Made by a program: the position numbers and the translations under genes. From assembly GCA_002356515.1 (NCBI GenBank), contig AP017605.1, positions 7,792,089-7,856,088 of the forward strand: a DNA stretch of 64,000 bases, read 5' to 3'. Of the stretch, positions 8,461 to 17,634 are shown piece by piece. Below the pieces are notes generated by a model, which was given only the letters and a program-made list of their open reading frames with translations, ran no database searches and was not told the DNA's origin. Numbering within the stretch: position 1 is the stretch's first letter; each line of letters opens with the position of its first letter. Origin of the DNA: Mesorhizobium loti (GTDB taxonomy: Bacteria > Pseudomonadota > Alphaproteobacteria > Rhizobiales > Rhizobiaceae).

Positions 8461-9552
8461 ATGGCTGCCCTATCAGCCGCGGCGCCATATGTCGCCCGCG
8501 ACCGCGACCTGCGCAACCGGGCGCTCGTGCGCGGCTGGCTTTATGTCGTGGTGCTGGTGCTGTTTGCGCTGGTGCTGGTCGGCGGCGCCACGCGGTTGAC
8601 CGAATCCGGCCTGTCGATCACGGAATGGCAGCCCATCCACGGCGTCATCCCGCCGCTCAACGACGCCGAGTGGCAGGAGGAATTCCAGCGCTACCAACAG
8701 ATTCCGCAATATACCGAGCTCAACAAGGGCATGAGCATCGAGGCGTTCAAGTCGATCTTCTGGTGGGAGTGGGCGCACCGTATCCTGGCGCGCAGCGTCG
8801 GCCTGGTCTTTGCCTTGCCGCTGCTGGTCTTCTGGGCGACACGCCGCATCGAGCGCGGCCTGGGGCCAAAGCTGGTCGGCATTCTGCTTCTCGGCAGCCT
8901 GCAGGGCGCCATCGGCTGGTGGATGGTGGCTTCCGGCCTGGTCGACCGTGTGTCGGTGAGCCAGTACAGGCTGGCGACGCACCTGACGCTGGCGGCGCTG
9001 ATCTTCACCGCCACCATGGTCGTCGCGCGCGGGCTGGCCCCACATTCGGAGCCCGCCGCCGATCGTTCGACGCAGCGCCTGGCCGGCTTCATCGTGTTGC
9101 TGGCGCTGATCCAGATCTATCTCGGCGGTCTGGTCGCCGGGCTCGACGCCGGCCTGAGCTACAACACCTGGCCGCTGATGGACGGCAAGATTATCCCCGG
9201 CGATCTGCTGATCCTCGAGCCGGCATGGCGCAATTTCTTCGAGAGCCCGAAGACGGTGCAGTTCGTCCACCGGCTCGGCGCCTATACGGTCTTTGCCGTC
9301 GCGCTCTGGCACATGATCGGCACGCGTCGGCGGCTGCCCGGCTCAACCCATGCCCGCCGCGCGACGCTGTTGTTCCTGCTGGTGCTGGTGCAGGCCTCGA
9401 TCGGTATCGGCACGCTGCTGATGCATGTGCCGCTGCATATGGCGCTCACCCATCAGGGCTTTGCACTGATCGTCCTGGGCTTTGCCGCCGCACATTGGCG
9501 CGGTACCAAGGGTGCTTACCCCTTGCCGCACCAGATCGCGCTCAGGGCCTGA
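8461..9552 (+). CDS. ctaA: Haem A synthase, CtaA/COX15
   Basis: The 363-residue integral membrane protein oxidises haem O to haem A for aa3-type cytochrome oxidase. It contains the family signature '[13 protein letters not shown]' after the first helix, the haem-ligand histidines in '[10 protein letters not shown]' and 'QFVHRLGAY', and 'THLTLA' and '[10 protein letters not shown]' in later helices. Eight transmembrane segments can be traced. The ATG at 8461 is preceded by 'GGACGGGACAAG'; an in-frame ATG at 8419 is an alternative that would add 14 residues. Confidence 0.95.
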   Translation: MAALSAAAPYVARDRDLRNRALVRGWLYVVVLVLFALVLVGGATRLTESGLSITEWQPIHGVIPPLNDAEWQEEFQRYQQIPQYTELNKGMSIEAFKSIFWWEWAHRILARSVGLVFALPLLVFWATRRIERGLGPKLVGILLLGSLQGAIGWWMVASGLVDRVSVSQYRLATHLTLAALIFTATMVVARGLAPHSEPAADRSTQRLAGFIVLLALIQIYLGGLVAGLDAGLSYNTWPLMDGKIIPGDLLILEPAWRNFFESPKTVQFVHRLGAYTVFAVALWHMIGTRRRLPGSTHARRATLLFLLVLVQASIGIGTLLMHVPLHMALTHQGFALIVLGFAAAHWRGTKGAYPLPHQIALRA

Positions 9553-9555
9553 TCC

Positions 9556-9660
9556 CTAGAGCAATTCCAGGAAAAGTGTGAAGCGGTTTTCCGTCCGGAA
9601 TTGCGTCAAAACAAAGAGTTAGAGCAGTTAGCCGTTTCCATGAAACGGTGAACTGCTCGA
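9556..9660. repeat. Dispersed rhizobial intergenic repeat with TAGAGC end
   Basis: Between ctaA and the next gene, a block beginning 'CTAGAGCAATTCCAGG' contains the complementary arms 'GAAGCGGTTTTCCGTCCGG' and 'GAATTGCG', a second 'TTAGAGCAGTT', and then 'GCCGTTTCCATGAAACGG'. This arrangement is characteristic of short mobile-looking repeats scattered through rhizobial genomes. Its TAGAGC terminus is shared with the repeats after lon and after the binding-protein gene at 58388, and with the IS630 ends at 47937/48981. Confidence 0.75.
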
Positions 9661-9673
9661 GCCTATCGGCCCG

Positions 9674-9997
9674 TCACATCCAGAATTCGTTGGACTGCGT
9701 GGTTTTCTCGCCGTCGAATTCGGCCTGACGCACAGCGGCGGCGGACGGCGTTGATTGGCTTTGGGCGGCTTTCGCTGCCTTGTCGGCGTCGGCGGCTCTG
9801 AGTGCGTCAAGCTTGGCCTGGGCGACGGCGATATCCTGCCGCACCTGGGCGGCCTTGACCTCATCCGTGATCGCCTTGGCCTGGTCTTCCAGCTCCTGGA
9901 TCTGCTTTTCGAGCGCGGCCTCCTGGGCGGCATTGCTCGAGGAACTGGACGAGGAATATCGGGCTGCGGAGGAGGAGCCCGAGATCGCGCTGACCAT
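9674..9997 (-). CDS. Hypothetical coiled-coil protein with serine-rich N-terminus
   Basis: A 107-residue protein from the ATG at 9997 ('MVSAISGSSS'). Residues about 5-22 are almost all Ser/Ala ('GSSSAARYSSSSSSS'). Residues about 24-75 form a likely coiled coil rich in Ala, Glu, Lys and Gln ('EAALEKQIQELEDQAKAI'). It ends in 'QSNEFWM'. I do not recognise a functional family; the layout recalls small FlxA-like proteins. No operon partner is evident; the APH-like gene upstream starts after a gap of about 80 nt. Confidence 0.65.
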   Translation of the reverse strand: MVSAISGSSSAARYSSSSSSSNAAQEAALEKQIQELEDQAKAITDEVKAAQVRQDIAVAQAKLDALRAADADKAAKAAQSQSTPSAAAVRQAEFDGEKTTQSNEFWM

Positions 9998-10075
9998 GAG
10001 AAATCCTTGGGTGGGAGCCAAGGCTCATCGGTAGCCGATCATGGTGAATAAGTGTTTACCAATATCCTCGCTTGA

Positions 10076-10915
10076 TCAGAAATCCGCCCGCACCGCCCGG
10101 ATCGCCTCGGCGATCGACAATTCGCGGTTCTCCTCGACCGTATTGTGGTCCTCGTGGTGCCAGGCCGCGGACAGGCAGCCATAGGCGATGGCATGGTCCA
10201 GTATCGCTGCCGGTGACTGCCCCAGCGTCTTGGCAAAAACTTCGGCCATATGCGCGATCCGCACGGGATCGAGGCAAAGCGCGTCGCGGTCGAGCGGGTT
10301 GTAGAACATGTTGGCGGCATCGAAGCCGGGATCGCCGAGCACGCCTTTCGGATCGATCACCAGCCACCCACGCGGTCCGTGCAGGATGTTGTCATGGTGG
10401 AGATCGCCATGCAGCGGCCGGATGTCATGCGAGTTGGACAGCAGCCGATCGGCGATTGCCGCGGCCTCGACATAGAGGCTGGCATCACCGGTGGCCCGAT
10501 CGGTTGCGGCTTTCCTGAACAGGCTGACGTACCGCTCCCTGAGCGGCTGAAGTTCGGGCGGGTAGGGATGTTGCGACGACGAAAACAGCTTCGCCATCAC
10601 CTCAGCCGCGATCGCGGTCGCCGCGTTGTCGCCCTGTTCGTCGAGAACCCGCGTAAGCAGTGTTTCGCCGGCATATTCGAGCAGCATCGAGTGGCCGTCG
10701 CGGCCAAGCAGGCGCACCGCGCCTTCACCGCGCCGCCAGGCGAGAAAATGCTCGCCGCGCAGCTCATCGGCAACATCGTCGAAAGGTTTGAGCGCCTTGA
10801 CGACGGCCGGTGAGCCGTCCTCGCGTACAACTTTCCAGATGCGGCTTGAAAAGGTTTCGGCAATAAGTTCGGGCGCGCTGACTTTCCAGCGCGCCGGGAG
10901 GGCTGGTGCGTCCAT
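10076..10915 (-). CDS. Streptomycin/hydroxyurea-type phosphotransferase family protein
   Basis: The 279-residue protein has the kinase-fold catalytic loop 'LHGDLHHDNIL' and the metal-binding 'VIDPKGVLGDPGFDAANMFYNP', which together are diagnostic for the APH(6)/hydroxyurea phosphotransferase group (PF04655). The ATG at 10915 overlaps the argC stop as TGATG, so it is probably translated by re-initiation after argC. Chromosomal members in rhizobia have often unknown substrates; real streptomycin resistance cannot be deduced. A TTG at 10918 is an unlikely alternative start. Confidence 0.85.
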   Translation of the reverse strand: MDAPALPARWKVSAPELIAETFSSRIWKVVREDGSPAVVKALKPFDDVADELRGEHFLAWRRGEGAVRLLGRDGHSMLLEYAGETLLTRVLDEQGDNAATAIAAEVMAKLFSSSQHPYPPELQPLRERYVSLFRKAATDRATGDASLYVEAAAIADRLLSNSHDIRPLHGDLHHDNILHGPRGWLVIDPKGVLGDPGFDAANMFYNPLDRDALCLDPVRIAHMAEVFAKTLGQSPAAILDHAIAYGCLSAAWHHEDHNTVEENRELSIAEAIRAVRADF

Positions 10916-11841
10916 CAAAGCCCGAGCATCAGGTCCATGTTCTGGACGGCTGCGCCCGAAGCACCCTTGCCGAGATTGTCGTAGACCGCCAGCAGCAGCG
11001 CCTGGGCGCGTTTGTCGTTGGCGAAGACATAGACCTTCATGCGATTGGTGCCGTTGTAGATCTCGGGATCGATCTCCGGCATGCGCTCCAGATGCGCATA
11101 GGGCGCCACTTCGACCACACCACCCTTGATGGCGGCGAAATGGTCGGCAATGGCGGCATGCAGCTCCGCACCCGTCGGCACATGGTCGAGGCTGCCGAGC
11201 TGCAGCGGCACCACCGTGATCATGCCCTGGGCGAAATTGCCGACCGCCGGCTGCATGATCGGGTCATGCGACAGTTTTGCATAGGCCCGCAACTCCGGCA
11301 CATGCTTGTGCTGCAGGGTCAGGCCATAGGGCAGGAACTCCGAGGCGTCCTCGCCCTTGGCGACATAATCCTCGATCATCGGGCGTCCGCCGCCGGAATA
11401 GCCCGAAATGCCGTTGACCGCGATCGGGAAATCGGCGGGCAGCAGGCCTGATGTGACCAGGGGCCTGAGCGTTGCGATCGGTCCCTGCGGCCAGCAGCCG
11501 GGGTTGGCGACGCGCTTGGCCGTAGCGATCGCCTTGGCCTGATCCTTGTCCATCTCGGCGAAGCCATAGGCCCAGCCTTCGGCGACGCGATGCGCGGTCG
11601 ACGCATCGATGACCTTGGTGGTGTCGTTGGCGATCAGCGAAACGCTCTCCTTTGCCGCATCGTCCGGCAGGCACAGGATCGCGATATCGGCGGCATTGAG
11701 GAATTCGGCGCGCGCCGCCGTTTCCTTGCGGCGCTCGGTGGGAATGGAAATGATCTCCAGGTCGCCACGCTCGGCAAGCAGCGCCCGGATCTGCAGGCCG
11801 GTGGTGCCGTGCTCGCCGTCGATGAAGATTTTCGGTTTCAT
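10915..11841 (-). CDS. argC: N-acetyl-gamma-glutamyl-phosphate reductase
   Basis: A 308-residue ArgC of the shorter type 2 class found in alphaproteobacteria. It reduces N-acetylglutamyl-5-phosphate to the semialdehyde with NADPH in arginine synthesis. The N-terminus 'KIFIDGEHGTTGLQI' is the dinucleotide-binding start, and the catalytic Cys lies in 'VANPGCWPQG' (about residue 116). It follows the agmatinase gene by 30 nt and overlaps the APH-like gene, so the three minus-strand genes probably form one transcript linking arginine and agmatine metabolism. Confidence 0.94.
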   Translation of the reverse strand: MKPKIFIDGEHGTTGLQIRALLAERGDLEIISIPTERRKETAARAEFLNAADIAILCLPDDAAKESVSLIANDTTKVIDASTAHRVAEGWAYGFAEMDKDQAKAIATAKRVANPGCWPQGPIATLRPLVTSGLLPADFPIAVNGISGYSGGGRPMIEDYVAKGEDASEFLPYGLTLQHKHVPELRAYAKLSHDPIMQPAVGNFAQGMITVVPLQLGSLDHVPTGAELHAAIADHFAAIKGGVVEVAPYAHLERMPEIDPEIYNGTNRMKVYVFANDKRAQALLLAVYDNLGKGASGAAVQNMDLMLGL

Positions 11842-11871
11842 GACCTGATCAAATTCCCTGATATTCCAAGA

Positions 11872-12879
11872 CTATATGCCGTTACCATGATTTACCGCGG
11901 CACCATTGTGATTGCCGTTGTTCATCTCTTCCTGCCGCGCCTTTCGCTCAGCCAGCAGGCCGAGATACTGCATGGCCACCATCGAGCCTGCGATCGCCGT
12001 TATATCGGCGTGATCGTAGGCCGGCGCAACCTCTACGACGTCGGCGCCGACAATGTCGACCTGATTGAGTTGGCGCAGCGTCGACAGGATTTTTGCCGAG
12101 GACGGGCCGCCGGCCACCGGCGTGCCGGTTCCCGGCGCATAGGCCGGGTCGAGGCAGTCGATGTCGAAGGTCAAATATGTCTTCTTGCCGCCGGTGCGGT
12201 CGACGATGGCGTACGCGATGTCGGACGCGCGCATCTCCTCGATTTCGTGGCCGTAGAGGATCTTGATGCCGAACGTGTCGGGCGCGTGCGTGCGGATGCC
12301 TATCTGGATCGAACGGTCGGGATCGATGATGCCTTCCTTCACCGCGCGGCCGACGAAGGATCCGTGGTCGATGCGCTTGCCGTCATCCTCCCAGGTGTCC
12401 TGATGCGCGTCGAACTGCACCAAAGCGAGCGGTCCGTGGATCGCGGCATGCGCCTTGAGCAGCGGCCAAGTGACGAAATGGTCGCCGCCGAGCGTCAGCA
12501 GGAAAGCGCCCGACTTCAGGATCTTCGCGGCTTCGCGCTCGATCGTGCCGGGGGTCTTCTGGTGATTGCCGGAGTCGAGCAGGCAGTCGCCGTAATCGAC
12601 CACCGCGAGATGTTCGAACAGATCGCGCGAGAACGGGTATTGCGGGTCGTTGTCGAGGATCGCCGAGGCGCGGCGAATCGCCTGCGGCCCGAAACGGGCG
12701 CCGGGCCGGTTGGTGACGGCGGCGTCGAAGGGGATGCCCCACACCACCGCGTCCGCGCCCTTCACGTCCTTGGTATATTTGCGCCGCATGAACGACAGCG
12801 CGCCGGAATAGGTCGGCTCAAGGGCGCCTCCCGTTTTGGAGCGGGCGGTGAAGGCATGGTCGATGTTCTTGGTCGCCAT
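11872..12879 (-). CDS. speB: Agmatinase / ureohydrolase family protein
   Basis: A 335-residue arginase-superfamily enzyme. Manganese ligands are seen in 'GGDHFVTWPL', 'QFDAHQDTWED' and 'TFDIDCLDPAYAPGTGTP'. The family hydrolyses agmatine to putrescine and urea; guanidinobutyrase or a related guanidine hydrolase is possible since specificity is not readable. The N-terminal 'TYSGALSFMRRKYT' matches the agmatinase subgroup. The C-terminus is Asn/His-rich ('NNGNHNGAAVNHGNG'). It lies upstream of argC on the same strand. Confidence 0.88.
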   Translation of the reverse strand: MATKNIDHAFTARSKTGGALEPTYSGALSFMRRKYTKDVKGADAVVWGIPFDAAVTNRPGARFGPQAIRRASAILDNDPQYPFSRDLFEHLAVVDYGDCLLDSGNHQKTPGTIEREAAKILKSGAFLLTLGGDHFVTWPLLKAHAAIHGPLALVQFDAHQDTWEDDGKRIDHGSFVGRAVKEGIIDPDRSIQIGIRTHAPDTFGIKILYGHEIEEMRASDIAYAIVDRTGGKKTYLTFDIDCLDPAYAPGTGTPVAGGPSSAKILSTLRQLNQVDIVGADVVEVAPAYDHADITAIAGSMVAMQYLGLLAERKARQEEMNNGNHNGAAVNHGNGI

Positions 12880-13002
12880 TACTGGTCCTCGTTTTCATCG
12901 GGGTGCAACAACTACAGAACCGGCATGGAAGATGCCAGTCACAGCTTGGGGAGACGAAACGGCGCCACCCGGGTGCCACGGCAAGACAGGATTTGTACCA
13001 TC

Positions 13003-14211
13003 ATGACGCAGGCCGCGTTTATTAATCCGTCCCATGCCATGGTGTCGACCCATGCCGGCACGATAGCAGGCGAGCGCTTCCAGGTTCTCGATTCGTGGCG
13101 CGGCATCTGCGCGCTTCTCGTGGCGCTGTTTCATTTCCCGACCGCTTCCGCGATCTCGCAGGGCGCCTTCATCGGTTCGTCCTATCTTTTCGTCGACTTC
13201 TTCTTCGTGCTTTCTGGCTTCGTCATCGCCAGCAGCTACGGTGATCGGTTGAGCCAGCCGGCAGAGGTCGCCCGCTTCGCCCTGGTGCGTTTCGGCCGCA
13301 TCTACCCGCTGCATCTCATCATGCTCGCGGCCTTTGCCGGGTTCGAGCTGCTGCGGCTGATGCTGCCGCAACTGCATGGTACCGGCGCTGCCCCCTTCAC
13401 CGGCGGTTTCGACTTGAAGAGCCTGCTTGCCAATCTGCTTCTGCTGCAAGGGATGGGCTTCGAGGATCATCTGACCTGGAATGCGCCAAGCTGGAGCATT
13501 TCGGCGGAGTTCTTCGCCTATCTGCTGTTCGCTGGCGTGGTCTTGATCGCCGGCGCGCGTGCCTGGATATGGTTCGTCGCCGCCGCCGTCACCGCGCCGC
13601 TGTTCCTGCTCGGCTTCTCCACGCATCATATGGATGTGTCCTATGATTTCGGCTTCATCCGCTGCCTCTACGGCTTCTCGCTGGGTGCCCTGCTGGCCTG
13701 GTTTCAGCATGATTCCATTGCAACGGCGCGACAGCTCCTCGCCAGGGGCGGTCCGCGGCTCAACTGGACCCTTGCCGAAATCGTCATGGTGGTGGTCATC
13801 GCGCTCTTCGTCTCACTGGCGGGCAGCAATGATTTCGGTATCGCCGCTCCCCTGGTATTTGCGCTGGCACTGTTTCTGTTTGCCCACGAAGGCGGCTGGA
13901 TTTCCGCCTTGTTGAGGACACCGTTCATGCTGACGCTCGGCGCACTGTCCTACTCGATCTACATGGTCCACATCTTCGTCCAGGCGCGCCTGATCAATAT
14001 TGCCGGGCTCGTCGAGCGCAAGCTTGGCCTTGACCTCGTCGGCGACATCGTGCTGCGCGGCAACCCCGCGACCGGCTTCGGCACCGGCTGGGCCGGGACC
14101 GTGGCAATCGTCGTCATGCTCGTCGCCACCATCGCAGCCTCATGGATCACCTGGCGGCTGGTGGAGATGCCGGCCATGGCCTGGTTCCGCCGGCTGTCGA
14201 AGCGCATCTGA
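13003..14211 (+). CDS. Acyltransferase 3 (OatA/ExoZ-type) membrane protein
   Basis: From the ATG at 13003 the product is 402 residues. Catalytic-type 'RFQVLDSWRGICALLVALFHF' opens the first helix (split: RG and HF are key), followed by 'FFFVLSGFVIA' and 'RFGRIYPLH', all hallmarks of the acyltransferase 3 family. About ten transmembrane helices are predicted by eye. Members O-acylate sugars of lipopolysaccharide, exopolysaccharide or peptidoglycan. A much longer open frame extends upstream across the agmatinase gene on the other strand; that extension is non-coding. Confidence 0.9.
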   Translation: MTQAAFINPSHAMVSTHAGTIAGERFQVLDSWRGICALLVALFHFPTASAISQGAFIGSSYLFVDFFFVLSGFVIASSYGDRLSQPAEVARFALVRFGRIYPLHLIMLAAFAGFELLRLMLPQLHGTGAAPFTGGFDLKSLLANLLLLQGMGFEDHLTWNAPSWSISAEFFAYLLFAGVVLIAGARAWIWFVAAAVTAPLFLLGFSTHHMDVSYDFGFIRCLYGFSLGALLAWFQHDSIATARQLLARGGPRLNWTLAEIVMVVVIALFVSLAGSNDFGIAAPLVFALALFLFAHEGGWISALLRTPFMLTLGALSYSIYMVHIFVQARLINIAGLVERKLGLDLVGDIVLRGNPATGFGTGWAGTVAIVVMLVATIAASWITWRLVEMPAMAWFRRLSKRI

Positions 14212-14307
14212 CGCGGGCATCTTGCGAAAGCCGCTAGCCGGCTTCGTTCACCCAGGTGTCACGGGCATCGCCTATTCGGGCTTCGATCCGGCAAGGAGCG
14301 ATTCTCG

Positions 14308-15366
14308 ATGCGGACGATCTGGCTGAGCCTTCTGCTTTGCACCGCCCTTGCGGCCGTCTCCGGTCAGGCTATTGCGGGCGAAAGCCGCGCCAGGCAGATC
14401 CTGGACCGCTTCGAGCATGCCAACCAGTGGCGCGACCATGTGATGGTGGCCGCGCATCGGGCCGGCAGCATGCAGGCCGGCAAGACGCTCTACGCGGAAA
14501 ACTCGCTTGCCGCCGTCGAAGGCTCGATTGCCATGGGCGCCGAGATCGTCGAGGTCGACATCAGGCGCTCGAAGGACGGCGAGCTGGTCGTCATGCATGA
14601 CAGCTGGCTCGACCGCACCACGACCTGCAAGGGCGAGGTCATCACATACACGCTGGCCGAATTAAAGGCCTGCCGGCTTGTGGTCGAGGGCACCCACGCC
14701 GTCACCAATGAAACCGTCTCGACGCTGCGCGAGATGTTGATGGCAACCAGGGACAGGATCCTCATCAACCTCGACAACAAGCTCGATGTCGGCGATCTGC
14801 CAGGCATGATCGCGGTGGCGCGCGATCTCGGCATGGCCGACCAGGTCATCGTCAAGGAGAACCTCTGGAACCAGAGCAGGATCACCACGGTGAAGGCGGC
14901 CATGGCTGCCATCGGCGGCGGCTTCCAGTTCATGCCGATCATCGCCGATGACGCTGTACACGATGCCGGTTTCGCTGAAACGGTCGACCACGCCTTCTCG
15001 CCACGCGCGATCGAACTGATCAACTGGCGGGCGGGCGCCGAGATGCTGACCGAAACCGGTGGACCGCTGTTCAGCACACGCATGCGCGCGGCCGCTGTTC
15101 GGGGCAACTGGCACATCTGGGCCGACACCTACGCCATCGTCAACAAGCCCGGCGGCTTCCTCGCCGGCGGCCGCGGCGACGAACTGGCGGTGCAGGCCAG
15201 CCTGCCGCGCGAAGCCTGGGGGTTCTGGGCCGACCGCGGCGCCACCATCATCCAGACCGACGAGCCGAAGGCGGCAATCAACTGGCTGTCGGCGAACGGC
15301 TATCGCGTGCCTTATGCCGGGACGGGCGAACGCATCGAGCCCGCCGCGACCTCCAGCATCAATTGA
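14308..15366 (+). CDS. Glycerophosphodiester phosphodiesterase family protein, secreted
   Basis: The 352-residue protein begins with a Sec signal peptide ('MRTIWLSLLLCTALAAVSGQAIAG'; cleavage near residue 24). The catalytic His is in 'VAAHRAGS', metal/acid residues in 'AENSLAA' and 'EVDIRRSKDGELVVMHD', then 'DRTTTCKGEV', matching the GDPD TIM-barrel. It would cleave glycerophosphodiesters in the periplasm to glycerol 3-phosphate and an alcohol. It is monocistronic, downstream of the acyltransferase gene by 96 nt. Confidence 0.9.
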   Translation: MRTIWLSLLLCTALAAVSGQAIAGESRARQILDRFEHANQWRDHVMVAAHRAGSMQAGKTLYAENSLAAVEGSIAMGAEIVEVDIRRSKDGELVVMHDSWLDRTTTCKGEVITYTLAELKACRLVVEGTHAVTNETVSTLREMLMATRDRILINLDNKLDVGDLPGMIAVARDLGMADQVIVKENLWNQSRITTVKAAMAAIGGGFQFMPIIADDAVHDAGFAETVDHAFSPRAIELINWRAGAEMLTETGGPLFSTRMRAAAVRGNWHIWADTYAIVNKPGGFLAGGRGDELAVQASLPREAWGFWADRGATIIQTDEPKAAINWLSANGYRVPYAGTGERIEPAATSSIN

Positions 15367-15436
15367 GCCAGAGCTCCGAGCGCATGGTGCTTTTCAACAG
15401 CGACGATCCGGACGCACTTGTAAGGCGCCGCACGCA

Positions 15437-16225
15437 TCAAGCGGCCTTTCGCCCCTTGATCGCCGTCGACCAGGCGTGAATCGTGATCGCTCCCGTGGCG
15501 CTTGCCGGCAGTCTGTCCTTTAGTCGGCGTCTCAGCTCCGCGCTCTCCGCATCCGACAGCTTCCCGGCGATTCCGCTCGGGCTGCTCACGACCATGGATA
15601 GCCAATAATCGTCGAAGTCGGCGAAGGTGCGTTCGACGACAAGCTCGCGCGTCTCGACATCGCGGATGCCGAGCTCCGCCCAAAGCGCCTTCAGCGCCGC
15701 GAAACGCGAGACCTCCGCGCTCGGCGGACGTGCGGCCGGTTTGCCCATCGCGTCCATCTCCTCCCACAAATGCTGCGTAGGGGTGCCGCCGCGCATGACG
15801 TCCCAGGTGTAGGACGCGACAATGCCGCCGGGCTTGGTGACGCGGAGCATTTCCGAGGCGCCCTTGCGCGGGTCGGGGACGAAGAACAGCACCAGCGCCA
15901 TCACCGCGACGTCGAAGCGGTTGGCGTCATAGGGAAGGGCCATCGCATCGCCAATCGACAGCTCGACCTGCTTTGCCGAGATTCTTTGCCGAGCAGTCGC
16001 AATCTGCGCGTCGGAGGGATCGATCGCGCAAACGGACGAAGGGGCGGACTTCGCTAGAATGAGCTCAGTGAACGCGCCGTTGCCGGCACCGACATCAACC
16101 CAGGCCCGTCCGGAGTCCGGCGCCAGCCAGTCGAGGAACAAAGCCCCGGCGGATCGGCTCCAGGGAGCCATGAAGCGCTCGTAAGCCGCGCCGTCGGTGA
16201 ATTTGATCGGTTCGGGTGACGACAT
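15437..16225 (-). CDS. Class I SAM-dependent methyltransferase
   Basis: The 262-residue protein has motif I 'VDVGAGNGAFTE' (about residue 42), the acidic 'CAIDPSD' at the end of strand 2, 'IGDAMALPYDANRFDVAVMA' around motif II, and 'EMLRVTKPGGIVASY' motif III. This is the UbiE/methyltransferase type 11 pattern. Substrate is unknown. It is isolated, convergent with the GDPD gene and followed upstream by the rpsI terminator region. Confidence 0.88.
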   Translation of the reverse strand: MSSPEPIKFTDGAAYERFMAPWSRSAGALFLDWLAPDSGRAWVDVGAGNGAFTELILAKSAPSSVCAIDPSDAQIATARQRISAKQVELSIGDAMALPYDANRFDVAVMALVLFFVPDPRKGASEMLRVTKPGGIVASYTWDVMRGGTPTQHLWEEMDAMGKPAARPPSAEVSRFAALKALWAELGIRDVETRELVVERTFADFDDYWLSMVVSSPSGIAGKLSDAESAELRRRLKDRLPASATGAITIHAWSTAIKGRKAA

Positions 16226-16420
16226 CTGAGATCTCCCCTAGGAATTACCTATCCAGATATCCTTTGGACCGAAAAGGCCGGTCCCTGTTTCGTAGCATGG
16301 TGCCGCGCCGCCCGCGACGGGCCGCGGCAAATTTGCCGAACCTGACATTTTCCGGATGTGCAACACGGCTTGCATCTATCGCGACGCAAATCATTCCGCC
16401 GGATAGGATGCGCGCAATGC

Positions 16421-16448
16421 AAAAAGGCCGCCCGGAGGCGGCCTTTTC
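16421..16448 (-). terminator. Rho-independent terminator of rplM-rpsI
   Basis: On the minus strand a GGCCGCC stem, a short TCC-containing loop, and GGGCGGCC are followed by five T residues, 24 nt after the rpsI stop. Position and structure fit the end of the ribosomal protein operon. A run of four A on the other side could make it weakly bidirectional. Confidence 0.85.
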
Positions 16449-16471
16449 GATTGTCTGAAGTTTCGTAGCGC

Positions 16472-16954
16472 TTAGCGCTTCGAGAACTGGAAGCTGCGGC
16501 GGGCCTTTGCCTTGCCGTACTTCTTCCGCTCGACGACGCGGCTGTCGCGGGTCAGGAAACCGCCCTTCTTGAGCACGGCGCGCAATGCCGGCTCGTAGTA
16601 GGTCAGCGCCTTGGAGATGCCGTGACGAACAGCACCGGCCTGGCCGGAGAGGCCACCGCCGACGACAGTGGCGACGATGTCGTACTGGCCCGAACGGTTG
16701 GAAGCGATGATCGGCTGGTTGAGGATCATCTGCAGGACCGGACGCGCGAAATAGGTCGCGAATTCCTTGTCATTGACGACGATCTTGCCGGAACCCGGCT
16801 TCACCCAGACGCGCGCGATGGCGTTCTTGCGCTTGCCGGTGGCATAGGCGCGGCCCGACTTGTCGAGCTTCTGGACGTGGACGGGGGCTGCCGGCTGGGT
16901 GTTGGTATTGCCCGTGGCGGCGCCCAGTTCTGCGAGCGAGGAAAGCTCAGCCAT
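16472..16954 (-). CDS. rpsI: 30S ribosomal protein S9
   Basis: The 160-residue protein carries the S9 core ('[21 protein letters not shown]', '[19 protein letters not shown]') and the conserved basic C-terminus '[11 protein letters not shown]' that reaches the ribosomal P site. The N-terminal extension of about 30 residues is usual for alphaproteobacterial S9. It starts 1 nt after the rplM stop region, the universal L13-S9 gene pair. Confidence 0.98.
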   Translation of the reverse strand: MAELSSLAELGAATGNTNTQPAAPVHVQKLDKSGRAYATGKRKNAIARVWVKPGSGKIVVNDKEFATYFARPVLQMILNQPIIASNRSGQYDIVATVVGGGLSGQAGAVRHGISKALTYYEPALRAVLKKGGFLTRDSRVVERKKYGKAKARRSFQFSKR

Positions 16955-16955
16955 C

Positions 16956-17420
16956 TTATGCGACCTTCTTGTTCTTGGAATTCAGCTTGGCCACGTCGAG
17001 GACTTCTGGCTGCTGGGCGACATGCGGATGCTCTGCGCCTGCATAGACGCGCAGGTTCTTCATCTGGCGACGGCCGAGCGGGCCACGCGGGACCATGCGC
17101 TCAACGGCCTTCTCGACGACACGCTCGGGGAAACGGCCTTCGAGCAGCTGGCGCGCGGTGCGCTCCTTGATGCCGCCGGGGTGGCCGGTGTGCCAGTAAT
17201 AGACCTTGTCGGTGAACTTCTTGCCGGTGAACACCACCTTGTCGGCATTGATGACGATGACATTGTCGCCATCGTCGACATGCGGGGTGAAGGTCGGCTT
17301 GTGCTTGCCGCGAAGATGATTGGCGATGACAGTGGCGAGACGACCAACGACGAGACCTTCGGCGTCGATCAGGATCCACTTCTTCACCACATCCGCAGGC
17401 TTCTGCGAAAAGGTTGTCAT
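16956..17420 (-). CDS. rplM: 50S ribosomal protein L13
   Basis: The 154-residue protein matches L13 throughout ('[20 protein letters not shown]', '[12 protein letters not shown]', '[20 protein letters not shown]'). It assembles early into the large subunit. It is first in the rplM-rpsI operon; the upstream hairpin at 17513-17530 probably ends transcription from the thioesterase gene or forms part of the leader. Confidence 0.98.
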   Translation of the reverse strand: MTTFSQKPADVVKKWILIDAEGLVVGRLATVIANHLRGKHKPTFTPHVDDGDNVIVINADKVVFTGKKFTDKVYYWHTGHPGGIKERTARQLLEGRFPERVVEKAVERMVPRGPLGRRQMKNLRVYAGAEHPHVAQQPEVLDVAKLNSKNKKVA

Positions 17421-17504
17421 GTTTTCTGCTCTCGGTTCTGACCTTCACGGGGAAGGCGTTTCTTGTTGCTTGGATTGGCGATAAGCGCTTGCCCGCCGCC
17501 AATA

Positions 17505-17530
17505 ACAAAACGGCGGCCTTTGCGGGCCGC
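17505..17530 (-). terminator. Terminator-like hairpin between thioesterase gene and rplM
   Basis: On the minus strand GCGGCC-CGCAAA-GGCCGC is followed by CGTTTTGTT, giving a six-base-pair GC stem with a T-rich tail. It lies about 105 nt after the thioesterase stop and 85 nt before the rplM start, so it may end the former transcript or act as an rplM leader structure. Confidence 0.6.
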
Positions 17531-17634
17531 TGCTTCGTGAGGGCTTATAGGCGAGGGGGCTTTGCGCGTCAAGCCGACCGAAAAGTCATCAAGCGAAGAA
17601 ATATTAGCAAAAACAATTAGTTAGGTAAAAGGTA

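Noticed and set aside
11590..14211. An 873-codon open frame on the plus strand
   Set aside because: Only the part from 13003 is an acyltransferase; the upstream part is antisense to argC and agmatinase genes and has no protein-like pattern.
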